A stretch of 64,000 bases of DNA, from contig JADKGW010000001.1 of assembly GCA_016722075.1 (NCBI GenBank), forward strand, positions 1,364,001-1,428,000, written 5' to 3'. Origin of the DNA: Candidatus Kouleothrix ribensis (GTDB lineage: Bacteria; Chloroflexota; Chloroflexia; Chloroflexales; Roseiflexaceae). Within the stretch, counting starts at the first letter, position 1, and each line of letters opens with the position of its first letter. Below, piece by piece: positions 43,305 to 52,136 of this stretch. The notes below the pieces were generated by a model that was not told the origin of the DNA, searched no databases, and saw only the letters and a program-made list of their open reading frames with translations. The translations under genes and the position numbers were made by a program.

Positions 43305-44819
43305 CTACGGGGCGAACACGCGGTAGTTGAGCATCGGGAAGGGGTTATCCCACTCTTCGAGCGCGTCGAGCAGTGCGCAGTCATCCTCCGACCATGTGTC
43401 GTGGTCGGCGAGTGTGCATAGGCGCTCGCAGCGGCGCAGGTGTTCGAGCGGGCGCCTGAGCGCATCATCGCCGGCGCCGCCGCCGAGCTGCAGCGGCCAA
43501 TCGCTCGACTGCGCCAGCAGTAGTTCGCGCACGGCCTGGCTCAGCGCCCGCTCGCGCTCGCCCTGTGCGTTGGGGTAGCGCCGCACTTGCACGGCGACGC
43601 GCTCTTCGACTTCGCTGATCGCGCGGTGCAGCGGCCGCGCTGCCGGGGTATCCCACAGCTGGTGATACGCCTCGGTGGCCCACGAACCCTCGCGCAGGGT
43701 TACGCCAAAGCGCGGCCGTAGGCTGCTGAGGTATTTCGATGGCGTGGTTAGCGCCAGGTTGCGGCGCTCGGCGAAGGCCTCGATCATCGCGCGCAGCCAG
43801 GTCGGCCCCTCGAACCAGCCGCAGCCGAGCACCTCGGTATCGAGCGGCACCACCGCGATGCCGGGCCGGTCGTGCCGCGCATTGAAGGCCTCGAGTTCGC
43901 CGGCGATCAGGCTGCTGAAGTTGACGGCGTGCTCCTGCGCGCGCCGAAATGCGTCGTAAGGGTCGTACAGGTTGGGCTGATCGGGGTTGAGGCCAACCCG
44001 CCAGAGCGCCAGGCCCGAGCGGGTGTCGCGGCGCGGCGAGCGGTACAGCGGGTCGCTCACATAGCCGATGTCGGCCGCCATGATCTGCTCGGCCGCTATT
44101 GGGTCGCGCACGAGCACGGCTAGCCGGCGCGCCGCCAGCCAGCGCGGCCGCAGGTGCGGCACATTGACATGCGCCACGCTCGACGGGTCGACGATCAGGT
44201 AGCGCATGCCGCTCGGCCGCAGCAGCGCCTCGAGCGTGGTTGTGTAGCCACATTCGGGCAGCCACAGCCCGCGTGCGCGCACGCCCATCTGGTGTGTAAT
44301 CGCCAGTGCGCCAACATCAATCTGGGCGCGTTGCGACTCGGCGCGGTGCAGCAGTGGCAGGTAGGCATGGGTTGCCGCGCTGCTCAGCGGCTCGGCCAGC
44401 CCCTCGACGCATAGCTCGCGCAGCGCCGCCACCAGGTTGCGGTTGTATCGGTCGGTGAAGCTATCGAGAATACCGCGGCTCCACTCGAGGTAGAAGCGCC
44501 CCAGGTAGCTGCGATGCGGCTCGCCCTCGCGCTCCCACTGCGCCACCGCCTCGGCCAGCCGCTCGATCCGGCGGTTCATCCACACGAAGAAATGCTTCTG
44601 CACGACATTGTCGGCCAGCTGCTCGATCAGCACCGGCGAGTAGGCTAGCCCGACATACGGCCGCAGGCCCAGCTCGCGCAGGTCGTAGAGCGCATTCAGC
44701 GTTGGCACGATTGCGTCGGCGATCGTCTCGTGCAGCCGATCTTCGCCCTCGGGCTCGCGCCCGGCCGCGCGCAGGTATGGCACATGGCCGGTTAAAATCA
44801 GCGTGAGGTAGCCGTTCAT
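43305..44819 (-). CDS. GH57 alpha-glucan branching enzyme-like protein
   Basis: A 504-aa glycoside hydrolase family 57 protein. Evidence: N-terminal LTLILTGHVPYLRAAG, nucleophile region RGLWLPECGYTTTLEALL (Glu), the acid/base region VPLDTEVLGCGWFEGPTWL (Asp) and the C-terminal helical domain. This matches the 1,4-alpha-glucan branching enzyme (DUF1957) branch and would introduce 1,6 branches into the glucan made by GlgM/GlgE. It is somewhat diverged (Gly-Cys-Gly instead of Gly-His-Trp after DTE-x-x), so substrate range is uncertain. Confidence 0.85.
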   Translation of the reverse strand: MNGYLTLILTGHVPYLRAAGREPEGEDRLHETIADAIVPTLNALYDLRELGLRPYVGLAYSPVLIEQLADNVVQKHFFVWMNRRIERLAEAVAQWEREGEPHRSYLGRFYLEWSRGILDSFTDRYNRNLVAALRELCVEGLAEPLSSAATHAYLPLLHRAESQRAQIDVGALAITHQMGVRARGLWLPECGYTTTLEALLRPSGMRYLIVDPSSVAHVNVPHLRPRWLAARRLAVLVRDPIAAEQIMAADIGYVSDPLYRSPRRDTRSGLALWRVGLNPDQPNLYDPYDAFRRAQEHAVNFSSLIAGELEAFNARHDRPGIAVVPLDTEVLGCGWFEGPTWLRAMIEAFAERRNLALTTPSKYLSSLRPRFGVTLREGSWATEAYHQLWDTPAARPLHRAISEVEERVAVQVRRYPNAQGERERALSQAVRELLLAQSSDWPLQLGGGAGDDALRRPLEHLRRCERLCTLADHDTWSEDDCALLDALEEWDNPFPMLNYRVFAP

Positions 44820-44880
44820 TCAGCCCAACATCACTGTCCCGGCCAGGCCTGGGTGCGCTGGCCGGCTGCTCGGCGCTCGA

Positions 44881-45660
44881 TCAGTCTTCCACGATCGATA
44901 CATTGTCCCTGAGTGCGTCGGTGCCGGCCGGCGCTGGCTCGGCATGCCACTGGAGCCGGCCGACCGGCTGCTGCAGCGGCGAGACAACCTTCTGAAGCGT
45001 GCGCTCGCGCGACATGATCTCGATGCTGGCCTCGCGCGATGGATAGCCCAGCAGTGTAATTGCGGCCAGCAGTGTGTAGAACAGCCCGATGCCCAGGAAT
45101 ACCAGCCAGCCGGGTATCGGCCCGACCGCAGCGTGGCACATATATGCATCGGCAGCGCACGGGCTGGGGCCGGCCGGCCGCTGTAGCAGCTTCAGCAGCC
45201 ACGATACCAGCAGAAACAGGTAGATCGCCATGTAGTTATCGCGCAGGCGCCGCTGGAGCATAGTCCAGAATGTGGCCTTGAAATGCGGGAAGCCCAGGTC
45301 GCGCACGATCAGCTCCTGCCAGGTATCGTTCGCCGTCACGCGGTTGTCGCGCAAGATCAGCGCCAGATACTCCGTCTCGAGCAGCCGTAGCCAGCTGCTC
45401 CATAGATCATAGTAGCGGGTGCGCCGGGCCTCGATCACCAGAAACATGATCGTAAACAGCATCACCAGCAGCAGCACCGCATGCGAGTGGGTTTCATCGC
45501 TGAGCGCAAAGCTCACAGACGTGCCGCAGGTCACTATCGCCCAGTTGGTGGGGTTATCGATTCGCAGGCGCCAGGTCGTGGCGCGATCCATCAGGCCGCG
45601 GTAGATATGCACGGTAGCGGCGACCGGCGGTGGCGCGGATTGCGTTTGCGATCGGGGCAT
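44881..45660 (-). CDS. DUF2270 integral membrane protein
   Basis: A 259-aa membrane protein. The family block HIYRGLMDRATTWRLRIDNPTNWAIVTCGTSVSFALSDETHSHAVLLL is clear, then FLVIEARRTRYYDLWSSWLRLLE. Two N-terminal helices (about residues 40-85) and two more near 175-230 are visible. ATG 45660 is chosen as the natural N-terminus. The function of DUF2270 is unknown. Confidence 0.85.
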   Translation of the reverse strand: MPRSQTQSAPPPVAATVHIYRGLMDRATTWRLRIDNPTNWAIVTCGTSVSFALSDETHSHAVLLLVMLFTIMFLVIEARRTRYYDLWSSWLRLLETEYLALILRDNRVTANDTWQELIVRDLGFPHFKATFWTMLQRRLRDNYMAIYLFLLVSWLLKLLQRPAGPSPCAADAYMCHAAVGPIPGWLVFLGIGLFYTLLAAITLLGYPSREASIEIMSRERTLQKVVSPLQQPVGRLQWHAEPAPAGTDALRDNVSIVED

Positions 45661-45945
45661 GTACTCTCTCTTGGCCGGGCAGTGGTGCGGCTCCCGCCGC
45701 ATATGTATCATTATACTCAATTCGCTCGATCATGCCGCTTGGCACACCCGTCGCGCTACCGAGCAGATGCCCAATTGGTGCTGGAGGGCAGCACGACGCA
45801 CTGCGCGTACGTCCCACCTGCGTACGCGACACAAGTACTATAGACGGATGCGCCGTCGCACGCTATGATCAAGCCTAACAGGTTATCGAGATGTCTGCTA
45901 CGGCCGGGGCAACCCGCCATCCTGCAGACGAGGAGACTCCGGGCA

Positions 45946-46560
45946 ATGACCACCCTGCCTGTCCCGGTCGATGCTATTGCTGCCTCGCAGCGGCTTATGA
46001 GCGCACTCGAGCAGCTGCGCGATGAGCTACCCTTTGTCGACGATATTCTAGCCGCACATCGGCCCACCCACAGCGAGCTTGAAGCTGCTCATACGCGCAG
46101 CCAGCACACGATCGCGGCCTGGCGTACCGCGCTTGCTCAGCGCTGGAATGCCGAAGTCGCCGGGCGGCGGCTGTACAAGCGGATCGTCCGCGAGCTGATC
46201 GCGTACTATGGCAGCGAGAGCGCCCCCGAGATCCAGTTGCTCTCGCGCGGTGGTGCCGAGGCCGATAGCATGCCCAACGAGCTGCTGGCCGACCTGCGCC
46301 GCCTGCAGGCGGCGCTCGCGATCAACTCGGCCGCGCCCGTTCGCGCCGAGCACCAGGCCGAGCTCGACCAGAGCTGTGTCGCGCTTGGGCGCGCGATCGA
46401 GGCGGCCAACCGCTGTGAGACCCAACGCCGCAGTGCGGTGCTCGACCAGCGCATGGCTGGCGAGGCCTATCGCCGCATCCGTACCGAGGCACGCCGCAAG
46501 CTACGCGCACACTACGGCGAGCACCTGCCCGATCTGTTCGGCGATCTCTTCGCCGAATAG
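45946..46560 (+). CDS. Uncharacterised helical protein
   Basis: A 204-aa soluble, mostly helical protein with long charged heptad-like segments (SELEAAHTRSQHTIAAWRTALAQRWN; AHRPTHSELE). ATG 45946 follows GAGGAG. There are no recognised motifs or membrane helices. It converges with pstB across a perfect stem-loop. Codon use is like its neighbours. The function cannot be predicted. Confidence 0.6.
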   Translation: MTTLPVPVDAIAASQRLMSALEQLRDELPFVDDILAAHRPTHSELEAAHTRSQHTIAAWRTALAQRWNAEVAGRRLYKRIVRELIAYYGSESAPEIQLLSRGGAEADSMPNELLADLRRLQAALAINSAAPVRAEHQAELDQSCVALGRAIEAANRCETQRRSAVLDQRMAGEAYRRIRTEARRKLRAHYGEHLPDLFGDLFAE

Positions 46561-46577
46561 CGCTGCCGACACAGCAC

Positions 46578-46609
46578 AAGCGCACGGGCGAGCACTCGCC
46601 CGTGCGCTT
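46578..46609. terminator. Bidirectional stem-loop between convergent genes
   Basis: AAGCGCACGGGCGAG (46578-46592) pairs exactly with CTCGCCCGTGCGCTT (46595-46609). It lies between a plus-strand gene ending at 46560 and pstB ending at 46657. There is no T-run, but placement favours transcription end for both. Confidence 0.6.
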
Positions 46610-46656
46610 GCCGTTGGTGGCCGGCCCCGCGCCTCAGCCGCAAGCTGGCGAGTGGC

Positions 46657-47508
46657 CTAGCCGAAACGCCCGGTAACGTAATCTTCGGTGCGCCGATCGT
46701 GCGGGCGCGTGAAGATCTGCGTGGTTGGCCCGAACTCGACCAGCTGGCCGGCGCGTGTGGCCGGGTCCATCAGCATGAACGCCGTCTCGTCGGAGGCGCG
46801 CGCAGCCTGCTGCATGTTGTGCGTCACGATCACGATCGTGTACTCGCGGCGCAGCTCCATCATCAGCTCTTCGATTTTGAGCGTTGCGATCGGGTCAAGC
46901 GCCGAGCATGGCTCGTCCATGAGCAGCACCTCGGGGTTCGGCGCGACCGCACGCGCAATGCACAGGCGCTGCTGCTGCCCGCCCGAGAGGCTAAGCGCCG
47001 ATTGGTCGAGTTTGTCTTTCACTTCGTCCCACAGCGCGGCCTGGCGCAGCGCGTGCTCGACCCGCTCGGCCAGCTGGCTGCGGTTGAGCCTGCCGGCGAC
47101 GCGCAAGCCATACGCGACATTATCGAAGATCGACTTGGCAAACGCGTTTGGCCGCTGGAACACCATGCCGATCCGCCGGCGCAGCAGCACCGAGTCGGTG
47201 CCGGGCGCGTAGATATTCTGCCCATCGAGCACGATCTCGCCCTCGCCGCGCGCGCCGGGCGTCTGGTCGTGCATACGGTTGATCGCGCGCAGAAATGTCG
47301 ATTTGCCGCAGCCCGACGGCCCAATGATCGCGGTGATGCTGCACTCGCGCATGCGCAGGCTCACATCGCGCAGCGCCTGAAAGCTCCCATAGTAGAAGCT
47401 GAACTTGCGGGCCTCGAGCTTGGCCTTGCCGCTGCCGAACGCTTCGCGCTGGTTCGCCGCAGTCGGCACTGGCGGCCCGCTACGGGGGCTTAATGATGCG
47501 TCGCTCAT
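46657..47508 (-). CDS. pstB: Phosphate ABC transporter ATP-binding protein
   Basis: A 283-aa ATPase that drives PstSCA phosphate import. Walker A GPSGCGKSTFLRAINRMHD, Q-loop MVFQRPNAFAKSIFDNVAYGLR, signature LSGGQQQRLCIARAVAPNPEVLLMDEPCSALDP and switch His in VTHNMQQAAR are all diagnostic of PstB. The N-terminus has about 30 extra residues. pstS, pstC, pstA and phoU are not adjacent, so the transporter genes are split in this genome or this copy is a spare. Confidence 0.95.
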   Translation of the reverse strand: MSDASLSPRSGPPVPTAANQREAFGSGKAKLEARKFSFYYGSFQALRDVSLRMRECSITAIIGPSGCGKSTFLRAINRMHDQTPGARGEGEIVLDGQNIYAPGTDSVLLRRRIGMVFQRPNAFAKSIFDNVAYGLRVAGRLNRSQLAERVEHALRQAALWDEVKDKLDQSALSLSGGQQQRLCIARAVAPNPEVLLMDEPCSALDPIATLKIEELMMELRREYTIVIVTHNMQQAARASDETAFMLMDPATRAGQLVEFGPTTQIFTRPHDRRTEDYVTGRFG

Positions 47509-47590
47509 AGCTCTTGTCTACTCTATTCCCATGATGTATGCGGCTGTGGCAACCAGCGGTTTGCCGGCCGCCCACGAGTATACACTACTT

Positions 47591-48334
47591 TTACGAGGCG
47601 CCAGTCTGGGTAATTGCGGTATCGAGCACCTGCTGGAACGCATCCATATCGGCCTTGAGATCGCTCAGGCGCTGGGCCACCTGATTTGTGGCGGTATCGG
47701 CGCTCACCGCGTCGGCCGTGCGCAGGCGCACCGTCTCGGCCAGCACATTGTCGAGGTTCGCCGAGATGTTCTGCAGCTGCGCAACGATCCGGCCGATATA
47801 GGTCTCGAGGTCGCGCGCATGCTGCTGGCGCTCGAGCAGCGCCTGGCGGGTCTGCTCGACCTGCTGGCGGGTGTAGCTATCGCTGGTGGCCGCGAGCTGC
47901 CGGTCGATCGCATTGATCTGATCGTGGAGCGCGCGTGGATTGCCGCTGGCCAGGTAGCTCTCGATGATCTGGCCTTTATCGCACAGCAGGTATGCCTGGC
48001 TCAGCAGCTCGCGGGCCTGATCGCCGATTGGCGCCAGCAGCCGCGCAAGTGCCCCGCCGGCCTGCCCCACGCTGCGGCCGATCTCCTGCTGGGTGCGCTC
48101 GATCGTGTCGAGGTAGCTGCGAAAGGTCGCGCTCGACAAGCGTGGGCGTGCCGGCCGCTGCGCCAGCGTCACCAGCGCCGGGTCGCGCGCCAACAGATAT
48201 ACCACCGCGCCATATGCGGCCAGCCCCAGCGGCAGCAGCCACAGCGCCACAGTCAGGCCGGCGGCCAGCGCGACCAGCAGCAGCAGCAGGGCTAACGGGC
48301 GGCGCGCCGCGAAGCCATAGGCAGGGTTCAGCAT
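47591..48334 (-). CDS. Uncharacterised membrane-anchored coiled-coil protein
   Basis: A 247-aa protein with two N-terminal hydrophobic helices (about residues 8-48: RRPLALLLLLVALAAGLTVALWLLPLGLAAYGAVVYLLA). A long helical region follows (about 75-240) with coiled-coil character (IDRQLAATSDSYTRQQVEQTRQALLERQQHARDLETYIGR). ATG 48334 follows GGAG. It is on the same strand as the solute-binding-like gene 400 bases away, without clear operon linkage. Function unknown. Confidence 0.65.
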   Translation of the reverse strand: MLNPAYGFAARRPLALLLLLVALAAGLTVALWLLPLGLAAYGAVVYLLARDPALVTLAQRPARPRLSSATFRSYLDTIERTQQEIGRSVGQAGGALARLLAPIGDQARELLSQAYLLCDKGQIIESYLASGNPRALHDQINAIDRQLAATSDSYTRQQVEQTRQALLERQQHARDLETYIGRIVAQLQNISANLDNVLAETVRLRTADAVSADTATNQVAQRLSDLKADMDAFQQVLDTAITQTGAS

Positions 48335-48541
48335 CACACTCACTCCGTGCGGTTTGTTCAAGGCGTGCTTGACGAGCTTGCGCAGCCGGCGTCCTGGTAC
48401 TCGATTATCCCTGGGTGTGCGGTGTTGCCGCGTCTAGTGACAGATACACATGCAGTACCGCGCTGGCGCAGGCCGAGCACGCCAACTGGGTACGCCCTAG
48501 ATCTATATGTGTTGTGGCCAACCACCGGCTGGCGCACGGCC

Positions 48542-48616
48542 GACCGCGAGTCGCGCGGGGGTTGAAGCCACCGCGCTCCCGCGCGACGCCCGCTGCAGCG
48601 GGCTGGAACGGTGCAA
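48542..48616 (-). repeat. Dispersed 75-bp hairpin repeat, minus-strand copy
   Basis: The reverse complement starts TTGCACCGTTCCAGCCCGCTG and matches 24918-24992 at about 85-90%. Just beyond lies an imperfect hairpin (about 48652-48686) with TTTGCGGT against ACCGCA around GCGCTCGCAGAGC. That inner core is also seen in the element at 27135-27246. No gene is seen in the 400-base gap 48335-48734. Confidence 0.8.
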
Positions 48617-48734
48617 CAGCAATTTGTTCACCACACTCGTTCATCTATTTGCGGTTTTTTGCGCTCGCAGAGCACAAAGACCGCACAGGGAATCGAGTCG
48701 TAGATCGCGTGAGCGGCCTACCCGGCCCGCCGCG

Positions 48735-49910
48735 TCAGTGCTTGAACGTGCGATCCCACAGCTGCACCAGCGCGCCGAGCACATCGGCCGGCGGCAGCTG
48801 CACCTGCTCGGCGATGCTCACCTGCACACCATTCGGCGCGTATTTGGTAAACGGGTTGTTCGGCTCGCCCGCGCTGATCGAGACGCCCTGGTCGACCGGC
48901 CGGAAGCCGTACTGCAGCGCCAGCTGCTGTGCCGCGCGCCCAACCAGGAAATCGCGAAATGTGGCCGCGGCCGCGCGCTCATCGGCCTGCACCCACGCGC
49001 CGTCAACCAGCGCGTATGGGTGGTCGCTCAGGATGGTCGCAGGCGGGTAGAAGATCTGGAGCGGCTGGCCCTGGCGCTTCTGGGCGGCGTCCATATTCTG
49101 GAGCGCCAGGTTCTCGTACACCACCCCGAAGTCGAATTTTGCCGGCCCCGAGCGCACCAAATCGTCCATAAACGCGCCGGTGCTATCGCTGAAGCTAGGC
49201 ACCGCCGCCTCGATCGGGCCAAGCCAGGCCGCCAGCTCGGGGTTAGCGAGGTCGGCCGCACTCAGGCCCGATGTCTTGCCGAAGAAACCGTAGGCCATCA
49301 GAACGAGCGCCTGTGTGCCGCTGTTCGAGGTAAGCGGCGAGGTGTGGCCGAGCTTCACGAAGCCCCAGCCGGGCTGGCCACCCAGGGCCTTCCAGCCGCC
49401 ATCGTTGGCCAGCGCCGCCTGGAGCTCGCGCCAGAAATCGCGCGGAGCCGCCGGCCAGAGCACGCGGGTACGCTCGCGCCAGCCCACCACCACCAGCGGG
49501 CTGAGCACCAGCGCGCGCGGCGCGTCGGCACCGCTGCGCACGATCGGCGCATTGAGCGCATCGAGCCAGAGCGCACTCGAGGGGCTAACGACCACCGGTG
49601 GCAGATCGCCGCGCCAATCCTGGTTGACCAGGCGCTCGGCGAGCTCGCGTGCGCCCAGGCTCTTCAGGCGCAGCTGGATCGGGCGCCCGTTCGCGGTGGG
49701 GTTGGTGGCGCTAAAGCGCTGCGCGGCCGCTTCGAGCCACTCCTTCTTTTCGCTGCCATACCAGATCGTCAGCACCACTGGCGCGCGCGCCGGGGCGGCC
49801 ACCAGTGGAAAGGGGGCGTAGCCAAGCGGGCCAAGCGCGAAGGTCGCGGCCAGTGCGGCCAGACAGATCGCGATATACCCGAATGCGATGATGCGCGAGA
49901 GACGTTGCAT
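48735..49910 (-). CDS. Extracellular solute-binding protein (SBP_bac_11-like)
   Basis: A 391-aa exported protein. ATG 49910 follows GGGAGCCT; the N-terminus MQRLSRIIAFGYIAICLAALAATFAL is a signal anchor. The mature part begins VVLTIWYGSEKKEWLEAAAQRF, the type II periplasmic-binding-protein start. It goes on with GDLPPVVVSPSSALWLDAL and ALVLMAYGFFG, like the molybdate/'von Willebrand-associated' binding-protein family. No permease gene is adjacent, so it may work with a non-transport partner or a distant transporter. Confidence 0.75.
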   Translation of the reverse strand: MQRLSRIIAFGYIAICLAALAATFALGPLGYAPFPLVAAPARAPVVLTIWYGSEKKEWLEAAAQRFSATNPTANGRPIQLRLKSLGARELAERLVNQDWRGDLPPVVVSPSSALWLDALNAPIVRSGADAPRALVLSPLVVVGWRERTRVLWPAAPRDFWRELQAALANDGGWKALGGQPGWGFVKLGHTSPLTSNSGTQALVLMAYGFFGKTSGLSAADLANPELAAWLGPIEAAVPSFSDSTGAFMDDLVRSGPAKFDFGVVYENLALQNMDAAQKRQGQPLQIFYPPATILSDHPYALVDGAWVQADERAAAATFRDFLVGRAAQQLALQYGFRPVDQGVSISAGEPNNPFTKYAPNGVQVSIAEQVQLPPADVLGALVQLWDRTFKH

Positions 49911-50013
49911 AGGCTCCCTTTGTCTAGCGTACAGCTCAGCTCCCTCTAGTGTACCGTATTTTCCCCGCGCTGTCGCGTCCAATTGCCAACGGCCGCGCGA
50001 TCCCGGCCAAACC

Positions 50014-50037
50014 AAAAAAGGCCGCACCTGCGGCCTT
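50014..50037 (-). terminator. Rho-independent terminator of rpsT
   Basis: On the minus strand AAGGCCGC-AGGT-GCGGCCTT is followed by TTTT, 26 bases after the rpsT stop. This is a textbook stem-loop with a T-run. Confidence 0.92.
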
Positions 50038-50063
50038 GTTGGGGGCTGGCGGAAACCGGCGCG

Positions 50064-50390
50064 CTAGGCTTTGGCGGTGCGCTTGCCCGTGCGGCTTTTC
50101 TTGGCGGTGGTGGCAGCCGGGGCGGCAGCCAGCGCCTGGTACTTCACCAGCTTCTTCGCCAGGCGCGACTTGCGGCGCGCGGCGTTGTTTTTATGGATGA
50201 TACCCTTGACCGCAGCCTTATCGAGCGTGCTCATCGCCGCGCGAATGGCCTCGTCGCTCGGCTCGCCCGCGAAGATCAGCTCTTCGGCCTTGCGGATCAT
50301 GGTCTTCACGCGCGAGCGATACATCTGGTTGCGCGCGCGCTTACGCTCGTTCGAGCGAATACGCTTCTCGGATGAATTGGTGTTCGCCAA
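50064..50390 (-). CDS. rpsT: 30S ribosomal protein S20
   Basis: A 108-aa basic protein that binds 16S rRNA. The family sequence is plain: ANTNSSEKRIRSNERKRARNQMYRSRVKTMIRKAEE, then AVKGIIHKNNAARRKSRLAKKL, with an Ala/Lys/Arg tail. The start is TTG (50388-50390), downstream of GGGGAGG; no ATG fits. Use of TTG is common for S20. It is monocistronic between its own promoter and terminator and divergent from murJ. Confidence 0.96.
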   Translation of the reverse strand: MANTNSSEKRIRSNERKRARNQMYRSRVKTMIRKAEELIFAGEPSDEAIRAAMSTLDKAAVKGIIHKNNAARRKSRLAKKLVKYQALAAAPAATTAKKSRTGKRTAKA

Positions 50391-50465
50391 AGTGACGATC
50401 CTCCCCTATAATGGGCGCTGTCTACCGTATTGATACCGCGTTCATCGTATACATATCGGCGCGGA

Positions 50466-50494
50466 ATTATAGCAGAAAGCACTAGACCGCGCAA
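50466..50494 (-). promoter_or_regulatory. rpsT promoter with extended -10
   Basis: On the minus strand TTGCGC (50489-50494), 17-bp spacer, TATAAT (50466-50471) preceded by TGC. The -35 abuts the murJ start codon at 50495, so the two divergent genes share this short region. Confidence 0.75.
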
Positions 50495-52108
50495 ATGACC
50501 AGCACCACGCCGCCTGCGCCGGCCCGCGCGCGCTTCGGGCCGCTGCTCAACACACTGATCGTCGCAGGTGGCTACCTGCTCAGCCGCCTGCTCGGCCTGG
50601 TGCGCGATATCATTATCTCGTCGCAGTTCGGCACGCAGGCCGAGTATGGCGCCTACCGCGCCACCTTCAACCTGATCGATCTGATCTATATTGTGGTGGC
50701 CGGCGGCGCGCTCGGCTCGGCGTTCATCCCGGTGTTCTCGGGTATGCTGGCCGAGCGCCGCGAGCACGAGGCCTGGCGGTTGGCCAGCGGGCTGCTGAAC
50801 CTGGCCAGTATTGGCCTGATCGCGGCCGGGCTGCTGATCGGCCTGCTGGCTGAGCCGATCGTCGCGGCCACGATCGGCAGCGGCTTCGCGCCGGCGCAGC
50901 GCACACTCACGGTGCAGCTGCTGCGGCTGATGCTGGTGCAGCCGGTGCTGCTGGGCCTGGGCGGGCTGGCCAAGGCCACGCTCGAGTCGTTCGACCGCTT
51001 CGCGCTGCCGGCGATTGGCGCAAACCTGTACAACCTGGGCATCATCGGCGGCGCGCTGCTGGCGCCCTGGCTGGGGATCTACGGGCTGGTGTGGGGCGTG
51101 GTCGCCGGTGCGGCGCTGTTTCTGCTGATCCAGCTGCCTGGCCTGTTGAGCGTTGGCGCGCGCTACAGCCCGGTGCTGGGCCGCGGCATCCCCGGCCTGC
51201 GCCAGGTTGGCACGCTGCTGGCGCCGCGGCTGTTTGGGCAGGCGGCCTGGCAGATCAACCTGATCGCTATCGCAAGCTTTGCCTCGCTGTTTGGTGCCGA
51301 GGCGGTGGCCGCCAACGGCTATGCGCTCACACTGATGCTGCTGCCGCATGGCCTGATCGCGCTGAGCCTCGGCACGGTGATCTTCCCGCAGCTGGCGCGC
51401 CTGCATGCCGCCGGTAACCAGGCCGCCTTCCGCGCTACTACACTCAATGCGCTACGTAGCGTGCTGTTTCTGGCCCTGCCGGCCGCCGCGCTGCTGGCCG
51501 CGCTGGCCGCGCCGATTGTGCGCGTGCTGTTCGAGCGCGGTAAGTTCAGCGCTGAGTCGACTGCTTTGACCGCGCAGGTGCTGGTGTTCTATGCATTCGG
51601 CCTGGCTGCCTTCGCGGCGGCCGAGATCGTTGTGCGCAGCTTCTACGCGATGCGGGATACGCGCACGCCGGTGCTGGTGGGGGCCGCGATGGTGCTGGCG
51701 AATATTGGCCTGGGTTGGGCGTTCATTCGCGCCGGCATGGGCCTGCCGGGGCTGGCGCTGGCCTTTAGCATCGCGAATACCGCCGAGGCCGGCACGCTGC
51801 TGCTGCTGCTCGAGCGCCGGCTGGGCCGGCTGGGCGGGGCGTTCTGGCGCGCGCTGGCGGGTATGCTGCTGGCCGCGCTGCTGGCTGCCGCCGTGCTGCT
51901 GCTGGCGCGTGGCCAGCTGCCTATGCTTGCGCCCGGCCGGCCATACAGCTGGCGCAGTGAGATACTACCGCTGGGGCTATGGCTGGCTGCGGCCGCTGGC
52001 CTGGCCGGGCTGGTGTATGGCGGCACCGCCTGGCTGCTAGGCCTGCCCGAGGCACGCGGCGCGCTTGTACGCGCCAGGCGTGTGCTACGCCGCCGGGCCG
52101 ACGCGTAG
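50495..52108 (+). CDS. murJ: Lipid II flippase MurJ (MviN)
   Basis: A 537-aa polytopic membrane protein of the MOP superfamily that flips lipid II for peptidoglycan synthesis. The N-terminal ARFGPLLNTLIVAGGYLLSRLLGLVRDIIISSQFGT and ALGSAFIPVFSGMLA segments are hallmark MurJ, and the helices FALPAIGANLYNLGIIGGALL and AAEIVVRSFYAMRDTRTPVLVG follow. About 13-14 helices are visible. Length and start are normal. It converges with the GH15 gene. Confidence 0.93.
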   Translation: MTSTTPPAPARARFGPLLNTLIVAGGYLLSRLLGLVRDIIISSQFGTQAEYGAYRATFNLIDLIYIVVAGGALGSAFIPVFSGMLAERREHEAWRLASGLLNLASIGLIAAGLLIGLLAEPIVAATIGSGFAPAQRTLTVQLLRLMLVQPVLLGLGGLAKATLESFDRFALPAIGANLYNLGIIGGALLAPWLGIYGLVWGVVAGAALFLLIQLPGLLSVGARYSPVLGRGIPGLRQVGTLLAPRLFGQAAWQINLIAIASFASLFGAEAVAANGYALTLMLLPHGLIALSLGTVIFPQLARLHAAGNQAAFRATTLNALRSVLFLALPAAALLAALAAPIVRVLFERGKFSAESTALTAQVLVFYAFGLAAFAAAEIVVRSFYAMRDTRTPVLVGAAMVLANIGLGWAFIRAGMGLPGLALAFSIANTAEAGTLLLLLERRLGRLGGAFWRALAGMLLAALLAAAVLLLARGQLPMLAPGRPYSWRSEILPLGLWLAAAAGLAGLVYGGTAWLLGLPEARGALVRARRVLRRRADA

Positions 52109-52136
52109 CGCAACCGTGCCCTGCTGCCGGGCGGCA

